64,000 nucleotides of DNA from Rhodeus uyekii (Eukaryota; Chordata; Actinopteri; Cypriniformes; Acheilognathidae). This document shows positions 47,280 through 60,150 of the stretch, one piece after another (position 1 is the stretch's first letter; each line of letters opens with the position of its first letter). The stretch is from contig JAWRVZ010000004.1 in assembly GCA_037043235.1 (NCBI GenBank), positions 5,330,001-5,394,000 on the forward strand, given 5' to 3'. The notes beneath the pieces are model-generated. The model had not been told where the DNA came from and did not search any database. It saw only the letters and a program-made list of their open reading frames with translations. The position numbers and the translations under genes are program-made.

Positions 47280-48056
47280 ATTACCAATGAGAGTGACAAG
47301 CTTAATGCAGAGTGTATGGGTAAAAGTTCTCCATCTCTAACTGCTTGTACAAACAATGCTTTGACTGCATTAAAGCTTGCTTTGTTTGAATAGGTCAGTA
47401 TGGCTAAAAGATGAAAGCTGATGCTATCGGTCTTAGCGTGTGTGCATATTTCAGCTCAAACCATTTTCTATTAAATTATCATTATATATCAAACCGCTCA
47501 CTTTAAACACGTTCTATGTAGCGTTGAAGGCTTCTTTACTACCGTAGATGTTTTTCATGCAGGTTTCTAACTAAGCCTTTTTATTCCAAATCCATTCAAA
47601 GCACATAAAACCATCAGAACATTTTAAATATCAATAAATCAGGTGACTCCTGGAAACTGGTGAAGCAGGACGCCCGCTCCAGATGTGCGGGTGGCACACG
47701 GGGAACGAGAAGGGGAAAGGAGGAGAACAGAGTTTGCAGTTCACTAGAGGAGAAAGAAACGAGAGCGTGTCTCTATACCTGCCTGGCATGGGCTGTACGC
47801 TGCATGCAAAAGCCAAGGGGACTTTTTTAGCAAGAGTTTGAAAGCTTTCGGAACAGCCTTAAAACGTGAAGGTTGGCACCAGAACTTTGCCTTTGTTTAA
47901 TCAGGAAACACTGACGATTGTATAAATATTGCATTGGAATATGAAATGAAGGATTTTGTGTGCTCCAAAACGTCCTTAGTTTTGTTGCGTTGTTACCCTG
48001 CACTTTTTGTAAAAGATTTACTTTTGTTGACAACATTTGTTGAAATCGTAAACTAT
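47280..48056. other. noncoding stretch
   Basis: No gene. 47640-47830 is GC-richer and unique. No recognised repeat. Confidence 0.3.
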
Positions 48057-49109
48057 TCCTTTAAAGTTAGCTCTCTCAAAAATTTAAATTCTGTCATTTA
48101 CTCACTCTCACGTCGTTCCAAACCTGTAAGACTTTCGTTCGTCTTCAGAACTCAGATGAAGATTTTTTTGATGAAGTCTGAGAGCTTTCTGTCCCTCCGT
48201 TGACAGCTACACAACTGAAACTTTTTAGTTCCGATCGCAAAAATGAGTGGTTTAATCCAAATTTTCTGAAAAAACACAATGGCTTTATATGATGAGCAGA
48301 TTGAATTTTGGCTTTTATTCACATACAAACATGGATCACCGAACATAAACGGGAGTTTAATTGAACTTGCTTGACACACGAGAACAACCTCATTGGTTCT
48401 TGCAGGAGCTCAAATGTGAATGAATGTCAAGTGAACATGTTTGAGCTTCTTTTTATCAGGACTGATAAATTTGATGAATGTTTATATGTGAATAAAAGCC
48501 TAAATTCAATCTGTTCATCATTTAAAGTGATTAAGTCATTTCAGAAGATTTGGGCTAAACCACTCAATTCATATTGATTAGTTTTACGATATTCTTATAC
48601 ACTTTTTGAAGCATCAAAGTGATAGTTGCGCAGCTCAATGGAGGGACAGTAAATTCTCAGAATTACTCTGTGGTGGCAAAATCTTTTACCAATTCTGAAT
48701 AAGCGACAAATATCCCAATTGTAATTTAAAAAGGTTTATTTTCTTGCAAGAAAAAGTCAACAGAAAGGAGGGCTGCTCCAGCACTTATATCTCTAGTCAA
48801 GGCTAAAGGCTCAGTTGTAATTTTCCATTCTTTATCAGAAACACGTTGCACTCTCTATTCCTCAAGTGTATTTCTTCAGACTTATTATATTTTACTTACT
48901 TGTTCTACAGAATAAAAATACAATTAATGTCAAGAAACAAAATATAGTCATATATAAGAAGGAAAAAGAAAACTGATAAATGATAAATTTATATCATTTA
49001 TAAAATTCCATCACATGCTCAAAAATCTACATTTGTGTTCCAAAAATAAATGAGAGTCTTATGGATTGGACATTACATGAGGGTGAATAATTAACATTCA
49101 CCCTCATGT
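48057..49109. mobile_element. large foldback MITE, split by an insertion
   Basis: The left terminus 48057-48180 contains AATTCTGTCATTTACTCACT, CACGTCGTTCCAAACCTGTA and GACTTTCGTTCGTC. The matching right terminus is at 49013-49090 (minus strand: TTATTCACCCTCATGTAATG, AGACTCTCATTTATTTTTGG). Between them lies a long imperfect palindrome. Arm 48189-48333 begins CTGTCCCTCC and ends at CACATACAAACATG. Arm 48476-48649 gives CTGTCCCTCCATTGAGCTGC on the other strand. Pairing extends inward toward about 48400. The segment about 48668-49010 has no counterpart in the family as I know it and looks inserted. No transposase is present. Confidence 0.72.
49075..49109. repeat. 35-nt palindrome at a MITE terminus
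   Basis: ACATGAGGGTGAAT (49075-49088) and ATTCACCCTCATGT (49096-49109) are perfect 14-nt inverted arms around AATTAAC. It looks like two MITE ends joined head to head. Confidence 0.85.
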
Positions 49110-50656
49110 ACATGACATTAAATTTACATCTAAAACATTTCATATCTTGACAGAAGCAAATGTTTTTTTTTAAACACAATTGTAGTGGTTGCTTGTGTGT
49201 TATACTGGCCCAGGTATCTGTAAGCAAAATTTTTATAAATGAGGCCCCATGTTCTTATATATGAATCTGTCCCTTCTTCAAATAAGCTATATTAGATTTT
49301 TAGACCTCTTTTATTGCAAGTCTGAAAACTAATAGCGCTTCTTTCCTCAACAAACTGCAATCGCTGAAGATGTCATTGCCATAGCATGCAATGTTTAATA
49401 CTTAAGGTTAGGGGTTTGTTCATTAAGTATGAGCAATAGTAATAGCAATGCTTGCCTTAGCAAGCAGCCCCTAATACATAAGTGTCACCATCTCTGCAGA
49501 TTCTTCCACATTTCAAACTAAACAGCAGTTAATTATCGCCTCAGGCCTATGGCTTTGATGAAAACCTCTTTCCCTCCATCTATTCCTGGAAGTGATTTTC
49601 TTTAGGTCCTGAGGTAAACTAGCCCACTGGCTCTCAGCAGGCTTCCTGATGCTAGCGCTGCTGTGATACGCTGCATTGTGCTTATGAATTAACATGCATA
49701 GCATTAATGAAGGACTTACTCTGAAATATGGACTCAACAAATTCACAGGCGGCAAAACTTCTGAGATAAGTCTGGGGCTTCATCATTTTCTTCTGTTTAA
49801 AATAGTCCTCACAGGATTGAGTTGTGCTTTGTTGTTGATTTATCATGGATGAAGACAAGTGAGTCTGTTTGTATTACTTGTTTTATTCCTAGACTGCTTC
49901 CAAAACCAACAGGTTCGAAACAGTTCTCCCCCCCCCCCCTTTTTTTGAGGGTTTACACCTTCTTTTAAGAATTCTTTGAACTTCAAAAGTGTTGCATTTG
50001 TGTGTTCTGAGGAGTCATGCTTAAGGGCTGTGAGTTATTGGGTTCTTGACTGAAGCATAGCCACTGTAATTCCTCTTGGCTCTCTGCCTGTCTTTGTGTT
50101 GAATATGGATGCAATAAGCCCGTATGCAACTTTCATTAACATGATTTTTGCGATTGACATGGCTGCTGAGTATAAACAATCGTGGTCTGTAGCCGAATTG
50201 CAGCGAGATATGCTGACGGTGGCAACCTGCTCTGATTGGCTGCAGGATCGCCATGTCAGTCATGTCTGTCGACACTTCCACTGCAAATCTGATTGGACTG
50301 GAATCTGGAAGATATCCAGTTTCAAGGTGTAAACAGGGAGTAGGAGTGAAATCCTTCATGGCAAAACAATAGGCAAACAGATCTTGGACACACAAACAAG
50401 GAGATTCAAGTTTATTCAAACAGATATTGACTAAAAAGATTAGCACAGCAGCCACCCTCATGCACTCACTGTGACCTCGACTACTGACAGAAAGAACAAT
50501 GATAGGACAATGAAGAACTAACATACATGCGAAAGAAGCAACTAACGTGTCTGATGAATGGCGACTTTGAAGTTTGAGGACGCTCTTGTAAAAGCATGCA
50601 ACTCCCTGGAGAATTCACAAAAAAATAACAAATAACATAATTGTAATATCTCAGTT
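49110..50656. other. noncoding stretch with possible conserved part
   Basis: 49480-49770 is unique and balanced (AACAGCAGTTAATTATCGCC) and may be conserved. 50021-50524 carries the longest open frame of the window (167 codons, minus strand) but no domain is visible. A CCAAT-box-like GCTCTGATTGGCTGCAGGAT lies at about 50229-50248. A C12-T8 run is at 49928-49948. Confidence 0.3.
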
Positions 50657-50942
50657 GGGTAACACTTTATTTTGATGGTTCACATGTCCACTAACTCTCA
50701 TTAGAGTATTAGTAGACTCTCTGCTTAATATCTGCTAACATTTTATATTGATGGTCCCCCAATAGACATTCTACTGGTTATAAGTAACTCTCCAACTACG
50801 TCCACTTATTCTACTAACCCGAACCCTTAACACCTGACACTAACAGTCCACCACAGTCTACTAATACTCCAATGAGAGTTAGTTGACGTAATTGCAAAAT
50901 TACTTATTGTAATGTCTAAAGTGGACCATCAAAATGTTTCCC
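50657..50942. mobile_element. MITE with GGGTAACACTTTATTTTGATGG ends
   Basis: The left end is GGGTAACACTTTATTTTGAT. The right end, on the opposite strand, is GGGAAACATTTTGATGGTCC. The interior shares CTCTCATTAGAGTATTAGTA with its inverse ACTAATACTCCAATGAGAG. The flanks CTCAGTTG and CTCGGGGA could be a worn 8-bp target duplication, which would suit a hAT-type element. Nonautonomous. Confidence 0.75.
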
Positions 50943-51318
50943 TCGGGGATTTGTTTTAGTATAAAAATAGATTTTCAGAAACGGTGATGTCACCTTTGAT
51001 CCGAGAGACTTAAGACACTAATAACTTGAACTATTGCTGACAACATATTTTTCCTAATTCAACATGACTTGAATTAAAGTTATAAATAAAATAGAATGTG
51101 TACATGTATGTATGCATGTAATTATGTATTTATTTATAATCTGACATTTTGTAACTAACTTTATTATTTAAAGTAATATAATTGAACCACATTGAAGAAT
51201 GTTTAATTATTTTAAATTATGTGCTATTCATTTGTATAAGTACATAAATAGAATGCACTTATGCAATGCAATTATTAAATATTGTACTTAAATATGGCAT
51301 ATACTCTGTTTTATACAT
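50943..51318. other. AT-rich spacer
   Basis: AT-rich, no gene, no recognised repeat between two MITEs. Confidence 0.35.
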
Positions 51319-51645
51319 ACTGTTCAAAAGTTTGATGTAAAAGTATATTTGAAAGAAGTGTTATGTTCACCAAAACTGCTTTTATTTTATCAAAAACATA
51401 AGGAAAAAATGTAGTTGTGAAATATTACATTTTTAATTTAGCTGAATTTTCAATTTTCCAGTCTTCAGTGTCACATGATCCATAAGAAATTAATGCTAAT
51501 TTTGTGCTTAAGAAACACTGTCAATGTAGAAAATAGTTGTGAAAAGCAATACTTTTTTAATGATTATTTAGTTATTTCAGGATTTATTTGATGTAGAAAC
51601 ATATTTGTAACATTCAAAATGTATTTTACTAATAAAACTAATATT
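51319..51645 (+). mobile_element. MITE family C, copy 3
   Basis: Starts with ACTGTTCAAAAGTTTGATG. It contains TTGTGAAATATTACATTTTT, TCTTCAGTGTCACATGATCC and ATAAGAAATTAATGCTAATT in the same order as copy 1. It ends with TTTGTAACATTCAAAATGTA. Confidence 0.7.
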
Positions 51646-52089
51646 TTTTTATGGTCCTTAAAAAAATGAACAAAAATAAAATAGCGATAAAATCATAGAA
51701 TATATGATATATTCTTTCTCTTCCTCTATAAAGATCAGAAGCTTGACAGCAGGTAAGCACACCATAGTAAGATTACGTTACCCAGCAAATATAACAAATA
51801 GCTTTGCAAACACATACAAACTCACACGACACGAATGACACAGGCATGCCACCATATGTCTTAGACAAACTATAATCGTTTCTACCAACGCATTTTGACG
51901 CCTTGCCCTCAACCCCGTGTTCTGGGTTCCCCGTTTGCTGTCCACACTCATATGTTTCCTATCGCCAGTGCGGCTGTGGTTCCCTTCCCTGATTCTACCG
52001 GACTGGAAAAACAGAGCTAATATGGTGTGATCCGCAGAGCGAGCTTTGATGCAGGACCTTTCACAAACACCCCCACCCCCTGCCGCCAT
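51646..52089. other. noncoding stretch
   Basis: No gene. 51778-52089 has a minus-strand open frame without family resemblance. Confidence 0.3.
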
Positions 52090-52720
52090 ATGGTTTGAAT
52101 TCGTCTCTTAATTTATTTCCTATAAATGTCTCTTGAATATTCAGGCGGGCCACGTGTGGAGCCGGGGCTGGAAAACAGAAGGCCTCGGAGAGCAGTTTGT
52201 GGTGACGTGTGATGAGTATATTTTCCTTTTATTTGTTTTCATTCATTTCTTGTTGCCATCTATTTGTGCACATATGGTAGGACCAGACAAGACTTCAAGC
52301 TAAGTGTAGCTGGCCCACATCAGAATAACAAATAAACGAATCACGGTGAAGGCAAAAGATGTCAGCCATGATACCAAGGTAATATGAATCAGGAGTCATT
52401 AAAAGGCAATAAGCAGGAGAAGTGGAGGATGAGGTCATTGTGATTCATGTGTTGGAGGTCAGGTTTCATGGGTTTCGAGCTCGTTTTAGAGCGGCCAACT
52501 CTGGAGCGCATGGAAACAAAGCTGTCCAAAGTGACTGTAGTTTCCTATGCAGACTTCAGCGCAGTAATACCACTTGCATACTCAGACAGAGCCTTTTCTA
52601 ATTGTATTGTGTTTTATTTTTAGCATTTGTTTTAGCGGGGGATGAAATAAAACATGACAAAAAGAGCTAAGCGGACCTTATTGGCAAATGAAAGAATGAT
52701 CAAAACGAACCTGCGGCCTA
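52090..52720. promoter_or_regulatory. candidate conserved noncoding block
   Basis: Unique and balanced, with no repeat. CATATGGTTTGAATTCGTC, AATATTCAGGCGGGCCACGT (which contains an E-box-like CACGTG) and AAAAGGCAATAAGCAGGAG are examples. Enhancer-like status is inferred. Confidence 0.3.
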
Positions 52721-52883
52721 CTAAATCTATTTCACAGTGTTGTGTATGAGTTGACAGACTGGACTCATAAGGTTAAGAACATTTCTTAGTATTTATGAAT
52801 AGTAGGCACAGCACATTATGATGCAATTGATCCCCTTCTGTTTATTCATTAATGGCTGAATATAAAACCTTATTGTGTTACCA

Positions 52884-53200
52884 TTATGTTTTCATACAGA
52901 TTAAAAAAGAGATGCTCTTTTGATTAGGCTATAAATTATATTTACCTTATTATTATGTTAAGATATTACATGTGAAATTACAAAAAGTGCCTTTTGAAAA
53001 AAGGATTATGCTTAATTGCGTCAATATGTCTTGGAAATGTCAGGGAAGGAGGGACAGTCCCATTTATTATGTTTTCATACATATTAGTTCTGTATAAAAA
53101 GAGATGCTATGTTGAAATGTTTTAATCTGATATGATTTCACATGTTGAAATTACATCCTGCTTAATAACATCAATAAATGATCTTGGAAACTTATTTTAA
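52884..53200 (+). repeat. diverged tandem duplication, about 183-bp period
   Basis: TTATGTTTTCATACAGATTA then AAAAAGAGATGCTCTTTTGA (52884-52923) recurs as TTATGTTTTCATACATATTA then AAAAAGAGATGCTATGTTGA (53067-53115). Both are followed by an ACATGTGAAATTAC/ACATGTTGAAATTAC block and TGCTTAAT...TCAATA..TCTTGGAAA. Two units, the second shorter. Confidence 0.8.
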
Positions 53201-56200
53201 ATTATATTATTTGGATGCTTTAATAATGAATTTTATAGATGGATAGATAGCTAGAAATACAGTGTGCCCTACAGAATTGACTGTTAAATATTTGATTGTC
53301 CTGTGAAAATTTCTCTAGCAGTCATGTAAATAAGACCTTCCGAAACTCCCCGAGAGTGTCCTACTGATGACAGAGTCATTAAGGTGTTCCATTGATCTAG
53401 ACTCTGTCTGCCCTCTGTCTGAGGAGAAAACTCGCCTATCGACTCCCCCACCCTGTTCCCGCTTTCTCTTTTCCTTTTTTTTCACTCCCTCTAAATCAGA
53501 ATGGCCTTGTCAGGGAGGATTAATTGGGGGAGGCCAGTGTCAAGCTGTCTGTACAACACACCCAGACTGTGCTCTCCAACAGTAAACAATAAGGGTGTGG
53601 ATTAGTTTTGAAACAATGTGTTTATTTAAAAAGCTCACTTCCTGTATGCACTTGACAACCCTCCCATTAATTTCATTGGCAGCGACTCCGGTTCAGAAAA
53701 ATCTTATCATTGTTTAGGAGGAAAACACAAAACCCAAACAAAACAAAATACAGTGCTTTTTAAAATGGCACTCGGTTCCTGAGAGATACTAAAATGCTAG
53801 GCGAGCCCGTGTTGAAATAGCGCCCAGAAAACTCTTAAACCTCCAAGCAGAAAACAAACTCCAAATCATTTTGTTTGAGTTGGCACCATTTGGGTGGATT
53901 TTTGTTTACAGTCAAAACAGAGACTTAAAAAATGCTTGGCTTTGCTTTTTCTCTCTCTCTCTTTCTTAACTTCACCTCAGCTAACTGTGGTTGTCTTTCT
54001 TTTTTGGTGCCTGTAGGGTCTGAAATTTAGTGCTCGTTGCAGAGCCTTGGAGGTAGCGCTCAAAGCCCCTGTGCCCAGAGCCACATCCTGTCCAAAAGGA
54101 ACACACTTGCACTTTTCTAACAGGCAGAAACAAAGTATTTGGCAAGAACGATTTGCGTGCACAAAGGCAGCAAAAATGAATGATGTATAAAATTATTACA
54201 TTTTAATTTGAATACATTTTATTTATTATTTAGACTTATTTTTCTGATATTGAATGTTTAGATGACTTGTGAAAATATCTAGCACTATATATTGTTTTTG
54301 TGACATTTTTCCCACCTTTAAAACTATTAATATTAACATTTAGTCAGTGTATATGTAAAACATATTAAATATTTTAACTAAATTCAAATGTATGATTGTT
54401 CACTGTACATTGTTGTGATGCTTTCATCATAGATTTTTTTCTTTTTACATAGTATTATAGATTTATATTATCAGCCATTTACTGGTAAGAAAATAATTAT
54501 TGGCTTATTGGTATCGCCCAGAATTTGAATATCCGTATGTCTCTATACACCAGAGAGTTTTAGGTGAGGCATTAAATTTCAAAAACTTTGTGAGGCTGAG
54601 ACTTTGTGACGTTCAACAGTCAGAAATCTGAACTTTGATGTTTACCTGATGTGCAGAAGTGACTGAATTTGTGATCTTCTTAGTCAAAATATGACTTGTG
54701 CAATCCCACATTTGAGTTCATTTCACATCAATATTACTTAGGCCCTGAAGTTTGAGGTTTGTTTTTGAAGCGATTACCAGCGTTAACCCTGCAAATGAGT
54801 TCATTCCTGAGACTGACAACTGTGAACAAACATAAAAAGGTTTTAAAAGGCAGCGTTGCACCCGTCCTTTGATGAAGTTGCGCAGTATAACAGGTAAACT
54901 TGGAGGATGGTGTGTTTAAGCCCTCTTTAAGCTTGTTAATCCCACCCTGGTACAGACGAAACCCGCTCGGCTAGATCCGTGTCAATCTGCAGCCCCTTCT
55001 TTGGCCTGGATTTACATGCATTCCTGCTAACGTTTGCTCCCAGCCTGTTGTATTACACCAGGTTGGGACTTTAGGGTAGAAACGAGGTTAAATCGAAACT
55101 TTCTATGCTTTGTGCACTTCCATTTTTCTTCCTCACTGCGGTTCGTTTTTGAAGAGTGAACACGCCGTCTTATTTACAACCAAACATGACTGCGCTTGTA
55201 AATTGACTCCTCAATTCTGTTCAGGGGCCAGACACAGGGGAAGGAAGGTTAGCTGCCTGTTGTACGATAAGCTGGCAGAACCTATCAGCTCCTCCGCTAG
55301 CAGATAGCGCTCTGTATTTCTGTCATGCTTTATCGCCAGCTGGGGTGAAACTAAACTGCAAGCAAGAGCAGTCTGAGGGGGCCATTTCTGTGGATTACTA
55401 AAGCTGACTTTAATTTCAAAGACCAGTGGCGTATCCAGAGAAGGTCTGCGGGCTTCGTCTGCTGCCGATTGGCAGCATTACCTGGCGTTGGGGCTCCCGT
55501 TTTCCCCCGATCGTGGTGTAACGGGACCACAGCGTTGGTGTGGCTTCCGGTTGAGCTGGCGTAGGGTGCTGTGCCAACTACTGTATCTCTCTCGGTTTCT
55601 CTTCCCTTCTCCTTTCACCCCCATGATGAAGTCGACAGGAAATGCACCGCAGGAAGCGGTGGATTTGTAAGGACTCATTAAGAAAGGAGGTGACAGTTCA
55701 AATGAGCGGTTTTGAGGCGGTGACAATGCCAAAGGGAACGCTGGCTGCTTTATCACCACACCTCTGATTCGTTCTGCTACAGCAACCGGAATCAGCCACA
55801 ATGCCATTATTTTAGCTTGATGGATGAAAGCACAGTACAAAATATCCGAATGAATTCGCTCCTCCATTTCCATTCCAAGTCAAGTTTATCCTCGGCCAAA
55901 TTGGAAGCGTAATCTCCCCTGTATTTTGTAATTCTCGTCTTTGTGGCGAAAGGCAGTTAAATGTTTAGAAGAAACCTCAGGGAATCTTTAATATTTGTTA
56001 GATGTGCTTTCGACTCACAATTCCTATTGACATTAAGAAGTGAGTGCTCGCCCCCCTCAAGATGTTCGTGTTTGTGGAATATGTGAGGGTTGTTTTTAAT
56101 ATCAGTTATTATTAGAAATAGCATTTCAAATGATATGTCACAAGGGAGCAAATATCATTTACAAATCACTAATGACTTCAGAACACTGCTCTAGCCTCCG

Positions 56201-56340
56201 GTGGAGGATGCACGCAGCACACAGTATGGGAGCAGACACTGAAATAAGAAGCGCTGGGAGTTTTCCGGCCGCCCTCGTCTTAATTCTTAAAAGCCAATCA
56301 CTCAAAGGCCCTTCATTACTATGCATCAAACACAAGAGGT
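53201..56340. other. noncoding stretch, mostly unique
   Basis: No gene. A (CT)n tract is at 53949-53963. 53640-53900 and 54860-55420 are balanced and unique. 55440-55920 is GC-richer and carries a 131-codon minus-strand frame without homology. AT-rich islands lie between. Several parts could be conserved noncoding sequence. Confidence 0.3.
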
Positions 56341-56640
56341 GAGCGTTGGCCCTTTAATGGGTTTGTGCTGCTGTTTGTTCTAAATATGCAAATGAGGAGC
56401 TAAAATATGTACATGTCCCGTGTCGAGATGGATTGGGTTTTGGGGGGATTAATTATTCAGGAGGCATTATCATTATTAGGCTTTGCATCTTCTATTAGGA
56501 TGGATCGAGGAGAGCGAAAAAAAGCCCTCACCTCATGCCGGACGGCCTGTAATGAGTCATCAATAAAACATTTTCATAATGTCAGGGAGACACAAGTGTG
56601 GATGCTTGATCTAATTTTACATTGACTCTCCTGGTCATTA
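56340..56640. promoter_or_regulatory. candidate conserved noncoding element with POU/homeodomain/AP-1-like motifs
   Basis: This is the most enhancer-like block in the window. An octamer ATGCAAAT lies at 56386-56393, GGATTAATTATTCAGG near 56446, and TGAGTCA at 56553-56559. CCATTTTATTAAAGATA follows just outside. The sequence is unique and repeat-free. Motif content is seen directly; conservation and function are inferred. Confidence 0.4.
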
Positions 56641-59499
56641 GTTCAATATGGCATGAACACCATTTTATTAAAGATACAGGCGAGAAGGACGCATGCCTGA
56701 TGTGCCCTGACAGTCCGTGCATCAAGATGCTTTTTTAATGTATGTTTAATGGTTAATCATTACAACTAATAGAGAAAATCTGTTTAAAGGCTGCTGTTCA
56801 GGAGGATTCTTGTTTCTCATTGCATGTGAGGTCACAATGAATTATGAGATGGCCTTTGCCTTGCTTTCTTTGGTGCTTGGGAAACAATGATCATGTTGGA
56901 AAAATGCGAGGGTCCAAGATGATTTCTACTAGATTTTTGGACCCCATTAGTAGTGTAGGGTAAACCTATAGTAGCCTGAGAGGTGAAATTATAACCGTAA
57001 AATTCATCCTCTAGTCTTGCGAAATGATCAGTGTTCGTTTTTGATGCTTTAACTTTAATAAAGTCTGATACATCGCACACAACTACTTGAAAGCATTTGA
57101 TCCAATGCAAGATGATATCATCAAACTCTTCAATAAAGACGACACTCCTCCTGGGTGTAAACTTAAACTTTCATGATCTCAAATCTCAGCAAGTTGCAAA
57201 CAATCAAAAGTTGGAGACGGGGGTTCAAATAATAACAGCGGTCTACTTCAAGCACAAGAGGGGGCGGCTTTATTGCCACTGAGACATAATAAGTAAATGC
57301 AAATTGTAACTAGTTAAGCACAGCAAAATAATATGATACCATTGTCTGAGGCAGATTGCTATTATAATGTTAGCATGTGCAAATAATTACATTCTCTTCC
57401 TGATACAATTACATTATTTGTTCTGCTTGTATTATACACCAATAAAAGCAAACATCATATTAGGATTCATGGCACTTTTCGCTTTGCATTATCAATATGT
57501 GGAAATAATTGTCTGCTGAGAGATTAAATTACATTATTGTGTATCTTTTTCATGCCTAATAAATAATGATGGATGGCTTTTATTTTCATCACCACCTGCA
57601 ACCATTTTATCTTCCCCCTGAATGTTAAAAATGAAAGAAAAAAGAGAGGGAAGTAGATAAAGAAACAGGAGGCGCGAGTGTTGTCTGTGGCATCGAAATA
57701 AAGTGGAAGGGAGACGGAACGTGACGTGCCAGGATTCGCAAACCGCCGTGTTCGAGCATTTGTTCCTGGCAGGAAAACACAAAAACGAGAGCTTGCGAGT
57801 CGGGAAGTGACAGATTAAATCAGTTTGCCATTTCCAGTTATACCCACACCTCGGATATGGGAATATTAAAGCTCGAGATGTATTGTGAACACATCATTCC
57901 TGTCAATACACTGTTAAAGCTCCAATCTTGGCTGAACTGCGATGTGCAATCTTAAATACCTGATATTTGCCTAATATGTTGAAAATGACTAGGAGTCACA
58001 ATATATATACACTGATGCCAGACCAAAGCTCTGCATGAACCCTCTAGATCACCCATTTGCATTTAGGGACAATCTCTAATTTACAATTCCTCAACGCCGT
58101 GCCTTTATCCTCGCATAGCTTCAATTTTCATCAGTGGATTTGCACTTTGTGGCGATAAGAGGATTGATTAGCTACCAGTCTGCAGGAAGCTTGATGTTTA
58201 ATTGGCTTCTGTCTTTTTCCCTTCCCAATACTAGTCAATGACGAGCCGTCTCACTCCTGTTGCATTTGATGCATTTCTTGGCACTCGGTTAGGAGAGATA
58301 AAACAAGGTAAGGACATTTATAGTCCAAGTTAATTGGCGTTGGAAAGGCGGGCGGGGGAACGATTGGTGTTATAACTTCATAACTTCTTAAGTCATGCCT
58401 TGTGCACAGCTAGGCGTTGGACCAATGTAAAATTTACATTTTAATGAAATATTTGAATAAGTGCTTGAAATTCACTCTAGCTGGGCTCCCAGACCTAAAA
58501 CCAACATTTCATGTTTGTGTTTTTGAATGGCAGCGTCGGGGAAATTAACATGCCAGTCATACAGATTAGAGGGGCATCAGTGTAAAGTCAGACCTGCTTC
58601 AATCAAGGTTCACTGCAGGTAAACAGCTGCCATGACATATTTTAATGACAGTTATTTTCCATCCCCTCCCCTGAAGAAGAGCATTAAATCTGGGCTGAAA
58701 TGAGAGATGTGGAGAGTTGCACAGACTGAGAGTCACATCAGAAGCTGCATTAATACGTATCTGTAAAAGTGTGTGTACAGGAGTAAAGAGCTGTAAAGCA
58801 AAGGCTCTAATCTCAAACAGTAATGTGCCAAATATTAATGAGACAGTTGGGGAACGCAGGCCCACTGCTTTCAGGATTTCATGTCCTCCGAGCTCATGGA
58901 AGTTTTGACTTTCCATAATTATTTATCTTAAACTTGGAAATAAGCAATGTGTGAAACAGAAGAGTGACGTAAAATGTTCTGTTGCTATAATGCATACGTA
59001 TATTGGTATTAGAGACCCTAAGTTGTATTCCATATATACATGTACTGTATATGTGTAATTCTGACCTACTTTAGTGGTTAAATATGTATCGACCTTAGTA
59101 GATGAACGCATTTGCAAATGTGCTTTTTGCACTCATGATATGTAAATGAAAAGTAAACTTGGTCACATCCATTAATGCGTAGGGCCGTAAAGCGGTGAGA
59201 TTCGTAATTATTCATGTTGTTTTGCATCATCTAAATTATTCAGATATCCTGCTTGAATATGAAAAATATGTGGGAATTAATCCAAACAATGCTTCCATTT
59301 AGCACAAGTGAAAAATTATTTTTGATTTTGATTTGACTTTTTTTTTTTAAATAACAATACAATATATTACTCATAAAATAATGCAAAACTGCTTAAAATG
59401 TGTTTTTTTTACAACAAAATATTGAAAGAAATTGTATAATATTAACTATTGTTCTTTAAGCATATTATTATTCTTATTTTATAATAATTTTCCTACAAT
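56641..59499. other. noncoding stretch with several possible conserved blocks
   Basis: No gene. 57290-57560, 58060-58380 and 58600-58920 are unique and rich in TAAT/ATTA cores and CATTTGC-like motifs. Short open frames on both strands show no homology. 59320-59480 is AT-rich. Confidence 0.3.
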
Positions 59500-60150
59500 T
59501 TTGTGTGGAAATGCAGGCCCGCGAGGCGTGCAGAACAGCTGGCAGTAATTGAATCAAAACATTGGCTGATTAACCCAGCATCTGACAACCCATGATCCAA
59601 ACAGCATGCCTGATGCAAATAAAAAAAACACACACACAAGCTCCAAACACAAGAGGCCCTGGAATGAAGTGGTCATCATCTAATTAACACAAAATGTTTT
59701 AATTACAGGCTAAACCAAGCAGCACAGTGTGTCAATTTAACTGATGTGGTAAGTGGCGGTTTACAATATCAGAAACTGACAAATAATTGGAATCTAATTG
59801 CAGCAGGTCTATTGCCCACCAGTGCCCGAAGCAGCTCATCTTAATAAACTTTTCTTTTTTTCTTTTTTTTTTAAACATCAAAACCCGTGAATAGCAAACA
59901 CTACCGCCCCTGCTAATTGCCACGTCGCAGGATTGGGAATTTGCCAGCTCTGACTATTAAAGCAAAGCTCTTGTGTGGATTGCTGTTGCATTGCCACACT
60001 TTAATTAGAATGAAACGAGGGGTAGGAACGGAGTCTTGTTACTGCAATTCAATATATGTAAATAAGATAATGCACTAATCTGTCCATTTCATTTCCACAA
60101 GCCTACGCAGACTCTGGGCTCGGTAATAAGGGCTAGACTCTCACTTGGTA
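59500..60150. promoter_or_regulatory. candidate conserved noncoding block
   Basis: Unique sequence with ATGCAAAT at 59613-59620, GCTGATTAACCCAGC at about 59564 and CTAATTGCAGCAGG near 59793. It is flanked on both sides by AT-rich spacer. Enhancer-like status is inferred. Confidence 0.35.

Noticed and set aside
50021..50524. 167-codon open frame as a protein gene (minus strand)
   Set aside because: It is the longest frame in the window, but it has no visible domain, an unnatural mix of residues, no splice context, and an overlapping frame on the other strand.
55478..55873. 131-codon open frame (minus strand)
   Set aside because: A GC-richer block lacks stops by composition; no recognisable family and an overlapping opposite frame.
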